DNA of 64,000 nt from Chryseobacterium kimseyorum (GTDB taxonomy: Bacteria > Bacteroidota > Bacteroidia > Flavobacteriales > Weeksellaceae), in the NCBI RefSeq assembly GCF_025971945.1, contig NZ_JAPDHW010000003.1, positions 248,001-312,000 on the forward strand. Direction: 5' to 3'. The notes beneath the pieces were generated by a model. The model saw only the letters and a list, made by a program, of their open reading frames with translations, searched no databases and was not told where the DNA came from. The position numbers and the translations under genes were made by a program. Below are positions 1 through 6,962 of this stretch, in pieces; the stretch's first letter is position 1, and each line of letters begins with the position of its first letter.

Positions 1-1
1 A

Positions 2-478
2 GAGATTTATCTTAATGGAGATCAGGGAAGTCTTTTTTTGTCACCGACCGTAAAAGGAAAACTGATTACCACAATCATCGTGGCCGCCATACTTTTGATT
101 TTATTTTATTTCAAAGATGATTTAAGCAAAGAGAAATTCGGGATTTTATATTTTGTGAGTTTTCTTTTCCTGCTTTGTGCGGTCTACTTATCTTTAGCCA
201 TCAACAAGGTTTCGAAATGGAAAAAAGAAGTCGTAAAATACCTCAAGACTCTTGAGAATACTGAAATTTATCAGATCCAGTTTAATGCTAAAGTTTTTAA
301 GGTCAACCTTAATGAAAATAAAGAAACCAGTCTCTGGACAGAATTCACAGCTGGAGAAATCAGCGAAAAATTTATTGGTTTAGAAGGTAAATTCAATTAT
401 ATGTTTCCAAGAAAATCAATGTCAGAAGCAGATTTTAATATGTTGAAAGATGCAGTACAGAAAAATGTTTTAAAATAA
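2..478 (+). CDS. YcxB-like membrane protein, 5' end outside window
   Basis: This reading frame is open from the left edge of the window, so the protein is truncated at its N terminus. An in-frame TTG at 38 could serve as a start, but no promoter or ribosome site supports it and the frame upstream is open. Two hydrophobic segments (about residues 20-40 and 46-66 of the visible part) precede a soluble tail ending in a FPRKSMSEAD-like motif. This resembles the C-terminal domain of YcxB-family proteins, which usually carry two N-terminal membrane segments and a conserved Pro-Arg/Lys near the end. The function of the family is not established. The family call is tentative. Confidence 0.55.
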   Translation, partial: EIYLNGDQGSLFLSPTVKGKLITTIIVAAILLILFYFKDDLSKEKFGILYFVSFLFLLCAVYLSLAINKVSKWKKEVVKYLKTLENTEIYQIQFNAKVFKVNLNENKETSLWTEFTAGEISEKFIGLEGKFNYMFPRKSMSEADFNMLKDAVQKNVLK

Positions 479-480
479 AA

Positions 481-514
481 AAATCAGAGCCAACGCTCTG
501 ATTTCTGTTTTTTT
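481..514. terminator. bidirectional intrinsic terminator
   Basis: Perfect 10-bp inverted repeat (arms 481-490 and 495-504, 4-base loop) followed by a T-run at 508-514 on the + strand and preceded by A's that give a U-run on the - strand. It lies between two convergent genes and can stop both. Confidence 0.85.
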
Positions 515-528
515 ATAAAGGTTCTGAA

Positions 529-1512
529 TTAATCTAACCAACCCATTTCTTTCATCCACTCGTCATTGTAGATTTTTCCTACATACCTTGAGCCGTGATC
601 GTGAAGCAGAACAACAACCACATCGTCTTCTGTAAATTGATCTTTCATCTGAACCAAAGCAGCCATCGCACTTCCTGCAGAATATCCACAGAAAATCCCT
701 TCTTCTTTTGCCAGTTTTCTGGCATAGATTGCTCCATCTTTATCGGTTACTTTTTCGAAATGATCGATTACCGACATGTCGTAGTTTTCAGGAAGAATAT
801 CTTCACCAATACCTTCTGTGATGTAGGTGTAAGCATTTCCTAAGTTAATTTCTCCCGTTTCGTGAATTTCTTTTAAAATTGATCCGTACGTATCAACGCC
901 AATAATTTTGATGTCTTTATTTTTCTCTTTAAAGAACATTCCGCAACCTGTAATTGTTCCACCTGTTCCTGCTCCAACTAGAAAGTGAGTCAGTTTTCCG
1001 TCAGTCTGTTCCCAGATTTCCGGTGCAGTAGACTCGTAATGAGCAGCTCTGTTTGATAAATTATCATATTGGTTGACGTACCATCCGTTCTCTGTTTCTT
1101 TAGCCAGTCTTTTAGAAACTGAATAATAAGAACGCGGATCTGTAGGCTTTACATCTGTCGGACATACAATCACTTCTGCACCAACTGCACGGAGAATATC
1201 ACATTTTTCTTTAGACTGTTTTGCATTGGTCACAAAAATACATTTGTATCCTTTAATGATCGCTGCCAAAGCCAATCCCATACCAGTATTTCCGGATGTA
1301 CCTTCAATAATGGTTCCACCAGGTTTCAGTCTTCCGTCTTTTTCAGCATCTTCAATCATTTTCAGAGCCATTCTGTCTTTCACCGAATTTCCTGGGTTGA
1401 ACGTTTCCACTTTTGCCAAAACCAAAGCCGGAAAATCTTCACCCAAAACTTTGTTCAGTTTTACAAGAGGTGTATTTCCAATAGTTTCGAGAATATTTTC
1501 TGCGTATTTCAT
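529..1512 (-). CDS. PLP-dependent cysteine synthase family protein (CysK/CBS type)
   Basis: A fold-type II PLP enzyme of the O-acetylserine sulfhydrylase/cystathionine beta-synthase family, forming cysteine or cystathionine in the cytoplasm. The sequence shows the PLP lysine in NPGNSVKDR (about residue 45), the substrate loop EGTSGNTG (about 70), the phosphate-binding loop GAGTGGTITG (about 180) and GYSAGSAM near the end. The tail NDEWMKEMGWLD is closer to CBS-like members than to classical CysK. The frame is open 39 bases further upstream, but a TAnnTTTG box lies inside that extension, so the ATG at 1512 is chosen (327 aa, normal for the family). It is monocistronic. CysK, CysM and CBS activity cannot be separated by eye. 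Confidence 0.9.
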   Translation of the reverse strand: MKYAENILETIGNTPLVKLNKVLGEDFPALVLAKVETFNPGNSVKDRMALKMIEDAEKDGRLKPGGTIIEGTSGNTGMGLALAAIIKGYKCIFVTNAKQSKEKCDILRAVGAEVIVCPTDVKPTDPRSYYSVSKRLAKETENGWYVNQYDNLSNRAAHYESTAPEIWEQTDGKLTHFLVGAGTGGTITGCGMFFKEKNKDIKIIGVDTYGSILKEIHETGEINLGNAYTYITEGIGEDILPENYDMSVIDHFEKVTDKDGAIYARKLAKEEGIFCGYSAGSAMAALVQMKDQFTEDDVVVVLLHDHGSRYVGKIYNDEWMKEMGWLD

Positions 1513-1533
1513 ACTTGTTTTTTTTCTGCGGGG

Positions 1534-1541
1534 CAAAGATA
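1534..1541 (-). promoter_or_regulatory. -10 box (TATCTTTG) of the cysteine synthase gene
   Basis: On the - strand this reads TATCTTTG, an exact match to the Bacteroidota -10 consensus TAnnTTTG, about 22 bases before the ATG at 1512. No TTG is seen at the usual -33 distance. It argues against the longer N-terminal reading. Confidence 0.55.
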
Positions 1542-1551
1542 CGGCTTTCAA

Positions 1552-1955
1552 ATTATTTAAGGGAAGAGATGGTATTTAATTGAATATTAGAATGCACGAG
1601 TTTTTCAGGAGCCTGATCATGCTTCTAATTAACACTTTTGAAGTCAAAACGCTGTATTTTTCATTACGCTCTGCTCCCAAAAAGGATGTCGCCTCACTGA
1701 CGACTAGGAAATTCGTCTGCAAGTAGTGACTTTACTCAAAATAAAATATTGCAGAAGCTACAGAGGACAACATTTAAACACTCCGTCAAAAATTCCTCAA
1801 AATTTTCGATACCTGTTTAATGAAATGGGAATTTTCTGTTAGCCATATTTTTTATGAATGAAAAATGTGACACAATCAACAAATGATGTAAAACGGTTAA
1901 TCAATAGATGACAATTTAAAGTAAGCCTGTAAATTCACAATTCACCATTTGCTCT
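1552..1955. other. intergenic stretch, no gene recognised
   Basis: About 400 bases without a convincing ORF between the end of the permease gene and the start of the cysteine synthase gene. A nested inverted repeat (TCACT/AGTGA enclosing GACGA/TCGTC) lies at 1694-1729. No RNA family is recognised. Confidence 0.5.
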
Positions 1956-3185
1956 TTAGCTATACTTGATCGATTTCACCGGAGATATTTTACTGATGAG
2001 ATAACTCGGGATAATCAAAGCCAAGCCGGAAATCAATAAAATTCCTGCAGAGATTGACAGAATAACCAGAGGATTTAAATCAACGGGAACGGTACTTACA
2101 TAATAGTTTTCAGGATTTAATTTTATAATTCCCAGAAACTTCTGAATCAGTAAAAGTCCTAAACCGATCGCATTTCCATACAACAATCCAGGAACCATGA
2201 TAATTAATGTGTAATTGATAAAGGTTGCACGTATCTGACCATTTGTAGCACCTAAAGTCTTAAGCAGACCAATAGAATTTGTTCTTTCAATGATTAGAAT
2301 AAGAAGAACCATAATGATATTGATGATGACTACAATTAACATTATTGAAATAATCAAAGCGATATTCACATCAAAAATACTGATCCAATCGTTGATCTGA
2401 GGGAATTTATCTGTAGCTTTTTCAGCATAATTTTTATAACCGATCAATTTATCAATTTCGGGAGAGTCTTTATCGATGTCATCTACATTTTTAAAGAAAA
2501 TATCAATTCCGCCAATATCTTCAGGTGCCATATCCTGAATTTTCCGCACATGATTGACATCTCCAATGACGAACTGATCGTCAATCATCTTAATATCGGT
2601 CTTGTAAATTCCAACAACCTGAAATTTTCTGTAAATCTGTTTCTGATCTTCTTTTGCAAAGACGGTTACAATGCTGTCATTTAATTTAAGATGCAGGTCA
2701 TTTGCTATTTTTTCTGAAATAGTAACACCGTTGTTATAGCCATCTTCTGTTACCTGAGGCGTTTTTCCGGCAATCAGGAATTTTTTGAAACGTAAACTGT
2801 CGAAATCTTTTCCTACACCTTTGAAAATAATTCCTGCAAAACTATGCTCGTTACGCATAATTCCCGTTACCATAGCATATTTCTGCACGCTTTCAACATC
2901 CGGAAGTTCTTTCAGTTTAGCAATGTTTAAACCTTGATTGTCAAGAATAGAGGTATTGTATGAAGAATTTGAACGGGTCGATTTTACAGTGATATGTCCG
3001 CTGAAGTCTGCAAGTCTCTCCTTAATCGCTTTTTTTGAACCAAAACCTGTGGAAACGGTAATCAGAGAAACAATGATTCCCAAAGCAACAGAAAGCCTGC
3101 CAATGAAGATGATCACCCGTGATAGGTTATTTTTGTTATCTTTGGAAAACGCTATTTTTCTAGAGAAATATAAAGGAAATTTCAA
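1956..3185 (-). CDS. FtsX/LolC-type ABC transporter permease
   Basis: An inner-membrane permease of the MacB/LolCE/FtsX superfamily, which couples an ATPase to movement of lipoproteins or other envelope substrates. One membrane segment lies near the N terminus (VIIFIGRLSVALGIIVSLIT), followed by a large periplasmic MacB-like domain (about residues 45-270) and three C-terminal segments with the FtsX core (ALIISIMLIVVIINIIMVLL, then ...SIGLLKTLGATNGQIR, typical of the family). The start is taken as TTG at 3185 (LKFPLYFSRKIAFSK, 409 aa) because a TAATTTTG box at 3204-3211 would be internal to a longer reading. No ATPase gene is adjacent. LolC/LolE function is likely for this architecture but not proven. 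Confidence 0.85.
   Translation of the reverse strand: MKFPLYFSRKIAFSKDNKNNLSRVIIFIGRLSVALGIIVSLITVSTGFGSKKAIKERLADFSGHITVKSTRSNSSYNTSILDNQGLNIAKLKELPDVESVQKYAMVTGIMRNEHSFAGIIFKGVGKDFDSLRFKKFLIAGKTPQVTEDGYNNGVTISEKIANDLHLKLNDSIVTVFAKEDQKQIYRKFQVVGIYKTDIKMIDDQFVIGDVNHVRKIQDMAPEDIGGIDIFFKNVDDIDKDSPEIDKLIGYKNYAEKATDKFPQINDWISIFDVNIALIISIMLIVVIINIIMVLLILIIERTNSIGLLKTLGATNGQIRATFINYTLIIMVPGLLYGNAIGLGLLLIQKFLGIIKLNPENYYVSTVPVDLNPLVILSISAGILLISGLALIIPSYLISKISPVKSIKYS
3128..3144 (+). promoter_or_regulatory. -10 boxes upstream of the NamZ-type gene
   Basis: Two overlapping-range matches to TAnnTTTG lie at 3128-3135 (TATTTTTG) and 3137-3144 (TATCTTTG), 45-55 bases before the ATG at 3190 and inside the coding region of the divergent permease gene. 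No clear -33 TTG. Confidence 0.5.
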
Positions 3186-3189
3186 GCTT

Positions 3190-4386
3190 ATGAATTTAGA
3201 TTTCAAAATTAAAACTTTAGTTCTTATTTGCCTAATTTTTTTAGGAGTATTCAACCCACATTATTCTCAGACTCAGGATCAGGATGGTTTCAAAACCGGC
3301 GCAGACCGACCTGAACTATATCTGCCTCTGCTAAAAGGTAAAACAATTGGAATTGTGACCAACCAAACCGGTTTGATGAAAGATAAAACGCACGTCGTAG
3401 ATTATTTAGTAAAAAACGGAATTAAAATTAAAACAATCTTTGCTCCTGAGCACGGTTTCAGAGGTGATGCCGATGCGGGCGAAAAAGTAAAGAATGGAGT
3501 AGACATCAAAACTGGTATACCTATTATTTCTCTATATGGAGCCAACAAAAAGCCTAAACCGGAGCAGTTAAAAGGTTTGGATATTGTTATTTTTGATATT
3601 CAAGATGTTGGCGTAAGATTTTACACCTATATTTCGACTTTAACCTATTTAATGGAAGCCGGAGCTGAAAATAACGTTGAAATTCTGGTCCTAGACAGAC
3701 CCAATCCACATGATGGATACATTGACGGACCTGTTTTAAAAAAGAAATGGGAAAGCTTCGTGGGAATGCACGCAGTTCCTGTAGTGTACGGTCTGACCAT
3801 CGGTGAATACGGTAAAATGGTGAACGGTGAAAAGTGGCTGAAAAATAGCGTACAGGCAAAGTATACTTTGATCCCGATGCAGAAGTATCATAAGAAACAG
3901 CGTTATGCGATTTTAGATAAACCTTCTCCGAATCTTCCCAATGATCGATCAATTAATCTTTACCCAAGTTTATGTTTCTTTGAAGGAACTCAGGTTTCAG
4001 TAGGAAGAGGTACAGATACTCCTTTTCAGATCTACGGTTCGCCCTGGACGAAAAATCTGCCCTATCAGTTTACTCCAAAACCGAACTTCGGAGCTAAAGA
4101 ACCATTTTTAAACGGGAAACTGTGTTACGGAGAAAATCTATCCAATCATTCCACAGATTTGCGGTCGCTTAATCTTGAGTGGCTTTTAAAGGCGTACAGG
4201 AACTACAAAAATCCTCAATTAGATTTTTTCCTTAAGAATTTATTTTTTGATACTCTAGCTGGAAGCGACGACTTACGGAAAAAGATTGTCGCAGGGAAAT
4301 CAGAAAAGGAAATCAGAGCTTCCTGGAAATCAGATTTAGATCAATTTGAAAAAATCAGAAAGAAATATATTCTTTACCAGGATTAA
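3190..4386 (+). CDS. DUF1343/NamZ-type exo-beta-N-acetylmuramidase (GH171), exported
   Basis: DUF1343 proteins include NamZ of Bacillus subtilis, an exo-acting hexosaminidase that removes terminal MurNAc from peptidoglycan fragments (family GH171). The ATG at 3190 gives a clear signal peptide (hydrophobic LVLICLIFLGVF, cleavage near HYSQ) and a 398-aa protein of normal length; the 84 upstream codons of the open frame lie inside the divergent permease gene. Family motifs are visible: GIVTNQTG, FAPEHGFRG, DIQDVGVRFYTYISTL, VLDRPNP and SVGRGTDTPF. In a Gram-negative it would act in the periplasm, probably in cell-wall recycling. The specific substrate is inferred from the family. Confidence 0.85.
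   Translation: MNLDFKIKTLVLICLIFLGVFNPHYSQTQDQDGFKTGADRPELYLPLLKGKTIGIVTNQTGLMKDKTHVVDYLVKNGIKIKTIFAPEHGFRGDADAGEKVKNGVDIKTGIPIISLYGANKKPKPEQLKGLDIVIFDIQDVGVRFYTYISTLTYLMEAGAENNVEILVLDRPNPHDGYIDGPVLKKKWESFVGMHAVPVVYGLTIGEYGKMVNGEKWLKNSVQAKYTLIPMQKYHKKQRYAILDKPSPNLPNDRSINLYPSLCFFEGTQVSVGRGTDTPFQIYGSPWTKNLPYQFTPKPNFGAKEPFLNGKLCYGENLSNHSTDLRSLNLEWLLKAYRNYKNPQLDFFLKNLFFDTLAGSDDLRKKIVAGKSEKEIRASWKSDLDQFEKIRKKYILYQD
3204..3211 (-). promoter_or_regulatory. -10 box (TAATTTTG) of the permease gene
   Basis: Exact TAnnTTTG match on the - strand, about 19 bases before the TTG at 3185, located inside the signal-peptide codons of the divergent muramidase gene. It would give a very short leader. Confidence 0.45.
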
Positions 4387-4390
4387 AAAA

Positions 4391-4427
4391 AATGTCAACT
4401 GTAATATTGCAGTTGACATTTTTTTTT
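4391..4427. terminator. intrinsic terminator after the NamZ-type gene
   Basis: Perfect 11-bp stem (4391-4401 and 4410-4420, 8-base loop) followed by seven T's, and preceded by a run of A's, so it can also end the convergent - strand operon. Confidence 0.9.
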
Positions 4428-4436
4428 AATAATTTC

Positions 4437-4643
4437 TTAATCAAAATTCTGCGGCGGATTTTTATCGTCTTTCCCTTTATTTAAAATGAAAAGTCCAATC
4501 GATAATCCTATGACTCCCGCGAAGGCTGTCATCAGTGCACGTTCCAGTTTATCTGCTTCTGGGTTTCCTACATAATTCATCAGAAAAAGGATTGCAAAAG
4601 TAATTACTGAGATGATGATGTGATTTTTACCTAATAATTTCAT
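4437..4643 (-). CDS. small two-helix membrane protein, unknown function
   Basis: A 68-aa protein with two hydrophobic segments (about residues 9-24 and 36-53) and a charged tail rich in Lys/Asp (KGKDDKNPPQNFD). Its ATG is separated by a single base from the stop of the upstream barrel-protein gene, so it is translated as the last cistron of a three-gene operon (thioredoxin-like protein, barrel, this protein). No family is recognised. Position and membrane topology suggest an accessory envelope role, which is inference only. Confidence 0.7.
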   Translation of the reverse strand: MKLLGKNHIIISVITFAILFLMNYVGNPEADKLERALMTAFAGVIGLSIGLFILNKGKDDKNPPQNFD

Positions 4644-4644
4644 G

Positions 4645-5295
4645 TTATTTTATTCTATATGAGATCATTACACCGCCTCTATAAGGGATTATTTCACCGC
4701 TTCTGTTGTAACCATCGTTGCCATCATATCTTTCCCCTGTTCCACGTACATATCCTTTATAGAAATCTTGTGCATTTCCTATACCGGCAAAAATATCCAT
4801 ATTCCAATTCTCAGCTAATCTGAACTGATAGCCACCTTCTATTCCAAATAAAATAGAGTAGCCTTTTTGATAAAGTTGAGATTGCATATATTTTGTAGGT
4901 TGAAGAGTTTCTTGGTTATAATAAACCTCGTCATTCCAATAGGTAGGTTTTTGTAAAATATATGCACCAACAGAAACATTAGCACCTACATGCCAACCTT
5001 TAAAGGCTTCCTTGAAATAATATCTTCCTTCAATAGTTCCCATATAAATCTGAGCTTCATGTCCTGCAAAAGATTTCCACGGGGATATCAGAACATCACC
5101 CTGCATAGTAAATTTCTGACTCAATTGATATTCTAGTCCTGCATTGATTACTCCAATAGGAATTAGCAGTGCATTTCCTTTTACGTAAAGTTTCTTTTCG
5201 GACATTGAAACATTTTCCAAAGATTGATTTTCCTGAGCATTGATATTTATAAGTGAAAAGAGACTAAATGCTGCTATTAAAATTTTATTTTTCAA
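4645..5295 (-). CDS. outer-membrane beta-barrel protein, DUF3575-like
   Basis: A 216-aa exported protein: signal peptide (KILIAAFSLFSLININAQ), then alternating aromatic/hydrophobic beta strands typical of a small outer-membrane barrel, with GRYYFKEAFKGWHVGANVSVGAY and GIEGGYQFRLAENWNMDIFAGIG resembling the DUF3575 pattern of Bacteroidota. It ends in a hydrophobic YRIK strand. It is the middle cistron between the thioredoxin-TPR protein (8-base gap) and a small membrane protein (1-base gap). The role is unknown; co-transcription with a periplasmic thioredoxin-fold protein may indicate shared envelope maintenance. Confidence 0.75.
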   Translation of the reverse strand: MKNKILIAAFSLFSLININAQENQSLENVSMSEKKLYVKGNALLIPIGVINAGLEYQLSQKFTMQGDVLISPWKSFAGHEAQIYMGTIEGRYYFKEAFKGWHVGANVSVGAYILQKPTYWNDEVYYNQETLQPTKYMQSQLYQKGYSILFGIEGGYQFRLAENWNMDIFAGIGNAQDFYKGYVRGTGERYDGNDGYNRSGEIIPYRGGVMISYRIK

Positions 5296-5303
5296 AGTAT
5301 CAG

Positions 5304-6479
5304 TTATTTAATATTATTTAATAATTCTTTTGCTAAGGTTGCATCTTTTCCTGATTGTTCTGCCATGTTTTTAGACATTTCCGCATAATTTTTTGCAACA
5401 TCAAGGTTACCAAGAGCGAAGTATATTTTGGCCAAAATATATGTGTTTTCTGGCGTTTCATTTCTCATTACTGATTTTTCAGCCCATTCTGCGGCTTTTT
5501 TCAATGAGGTTTTTGTTTTGATATGATCAGAGAAAATCCAGGCTGCTTTCAGAAGTTCATTAGGTTCAAAAGCATCTGCATTTTTATAGTAATCCAAAGC
5601 TGCCTTCTCATACTCTGGGAAATTGGCATTCTGCTCATAATACGCCAACTTGGTTTGGTTAAGTTTTAGCATTGCGGCTTCTTTTCCTACCAGTGGTTCA
5701 GCAGTTTTCATAAAATATTCATCATTGATTTTTTTGGCTTTTTCATCAATAGATTCCTGCACAACTTTAGCTAATACCAACTGATTGTTAAACTCATTGT
5801 AGTTTTCTTCCGGTAAATATTTGATGATATCTGCTTTTTGGGAAACAAAAGTTTTGTAATTAACATCTTCTGTAGATTTCAGAAAATACAGTAGAAATCC
5901 TGCATCGTCCTTTGTGAACTCATCTGTTTTTTTTCTGTTGGCAAAATATCTTTCTGATGCCTTCTTCGCAAAATCATAATCGGCACTGGCATTAAGTTTC
6001 ATAATGTTGATCAGGAAATCACGGTCTTTTTCTCCTTTTGCAAAACGTTCCTTCAAAGAACCTTTTTTGTTGTTGGGAGAATTGATATCCTGAGCCATTG
6101 TTAAGAAAATGTTTTCTTCCATATAGCCTGAGTTTTGAGATACCAGTTCACCGTCACCGTTTAGGAATAGGTAAGTGGGATAAGACCGTACACCAAATTT
6201 CTGGGCAACTTCTTTTCCTTCACCTTTTTCCATGTCGATTCTTGCATTGATGAAATTTTTATTGTAAAAATCGCCAACAGATTTTTTAGTGAAAACATTT
6301 TTCTCCATCATTTTACAGGGGCCACACCACGATGCGTAGGCGTCAATAAAAACCAGTTTGTTTTCTTTTTTCGCCTTTGCGATAAGATCTTTAAAAGGAA
6401 TATCCTGAAACTTGATTTCGTCCTGCGCAAAACTTAATATGGTGATAAAAATAAATAATCCGGAGATGATCTGTTTCAT
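5304..6479 (-). CDS. periplasmic thioredoxin-fold protein with C-terminal helical repeats
   Basis: Signal peptide (IISGLFIFITILSFAQ) followed by a thioredoxin-like domain (about residues 25-135) with the redox motif WCGPCK (about residue 51-56) and the cis-proline region VRSYPTYLF. Residues 150-391 are helical and TPR-like (ENTYILAKIYFALGNLDVAKNYAE), an arrangement common in Bacteroidota thioredoxin-family proteins. It should act as a disulfide reductase or isomerase in the periplasm; the helical part may bind a client. It is the first cistron of a three-gene operon. A near-consensus -10 (TATCTTCG, 6503-6510) lies just upstream. Confidence 0.88.
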   Translation of the reverse strand: MKQIISGLFIFITILSFAQDEIKFQDIPFKDLIAKAKKENKLVFIDAYASWCGPCKMMEKNVFTKKSVGDFYNKNFINARIDMEKGEGKEVAQKFGVRSYPTYLFLNGDGELVSQNSGYMEENIFLTMAQDINSPNNKKGSLKERFAKGEKDRDFLINIMKLNASADYDFAKKASERYFANRKKTDEFTKDDAGFLLYFLKSTEDVNYKTFVSQKADIIKYLPEENYNEFNNQLVLAKVVQESIDEKAKKINDEYFMKTAEPLVGKEAAMLKLNQTKLAYYEQNANFPEYEKAALDYYKNADAFEPNELLKAAWIFSDHIKTKTSLKKAAEWAEKSVMRNETPENTYILAKIYFALGNLDVAKNYAEMSKNMAEQSGKDATLAKELLNNIK

Positions 6480-6570
6480 TTTCTGTTCTAAATTTTAAGA
6501 AGCGAAGATACTTAATTTTGATTTATTAGAATTGTTTAAAGAATTAAAGTGTATCGGAAGATCTATAAAA

Positions 6571-6598
6571 TAAAAAACCACCTTAAGAAAAGGTGGTT
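6571..6598 (-). terminator. terminator of the second tRNA-Phe
   Basis: 9-bp perfect stem (arms 6576-6584 and 6590-6598); on the - strand it is followed by a T-rich run and begins 4 bases after the tRNA 3' end. Confidence 0.85.
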
Positions 6599-6602
6599 GA
6601 AG

Positions 6603-6675
6603 TGGTTTCTCCAGGAATCGAACCAGGGACACATGGATTTTCAATCCATTGCTCTACCAACTGAGCTAAGAAACC
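6603..6675 (-). tRNA. tRNA-Phe (GAA), copy 2
   Basis: 73-base cloverleaf on the - strand: acceptor GGTTTCT/AGAAACC, D-arm GCTC/GAGC, anticodon stem ATGGA/TCCAT around loop TTGAAAA (anticodon GAA), T-arm CCTGG/TTCGATT/CCTGG, discriminator A. CCA is not encoded. The sequence is identical to the copy at 6794-6866. Confidence 0.98.
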
Positions 6676-6708
6676 ATTTTTGTAATGTACTTCATTTCTG
6701 AAGCGAGG

Positions 6709-6739
6709 CAAAAGTAATAATTAATATTAGATTCTGCAA
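6709..6739 (-). promoter_or_regulatory. promoter of tRNA-Phe copy 2
   Basis: On the - strand: TTG (6737-6739), 20 bases, TACTTTTG (6709-6716). The same TTG-N20-TACTTTTG arrangement precedes the other copy. Confidence 0.8.
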
Positions 6740-6760
6740 ATTTACTTTTAAACAGCTTTG

Positions 6761-6790
6761 AAAAGAAAACCGCCTAATGAAAGGCGGTTT
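6761..6790 (-). terminator. terminator of tRNA-Phe copy 1
   Basis: 9-bp stem (6767-6775 and 6782-6790) with a 6-base loop, followed on the - strand by a moderately T-rich stretch; begins 3 bases after the tRNA end. Confidence 0.75.
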
Positions 6791-6793
6791 AAG

Positions 6794-6866
6794 TGGTTTC
6801 TCCAGGAATCGAACCAGGGACACATGGATTTTCAATCCATTGCTCTACCAACTGAGCTAAGAAACC
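6794..6866 (-). tRNA. tRNA-Phe (GAA), copy 1
   Basis: Identical 73-base sequence to the copy at 6603-6675, with anticodon GAA in a TTGAAAA loop and no encoded CCA. The pair lies 191 bases apart head to tail, each with its own promoter and terminator. Confidence 0.98.
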
Positions 6867-6896
6867 ATTGATTTACTTCGTTGTTTTAAAGTGATG

Positions 6897-6927
6897 CAAA
6901 AGTAGTAAGTTTTGCTATATGATGCAA
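6897..6927 (-). promoter_or_regulatory. promoter of tRNA-Phe copy 1
   Basis: On the - strand: TTG (6925-6927), 20 bases, TACTTTTG (6897-6904), about 31 bases before the tRNA 5' end. Confidence 0.8.
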
Positions 6928-6962
6928 GTATTGACGGCTTTTTTTTAACTAAAATTAAAAAC

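Noticed and set aside
2938..3189. 84-codon N-terminal extension of the NamZ-type protein
   Set aside because: It lies antisense to the conserved permease coding region and lacks a leader; the signal peptide begins at the ATG at 3190.
3587..3952. 121-codon frame antisense to the NamZ-type gene
   Set aside because: Overlaps conserved family motifs on the other strand; no independent support.
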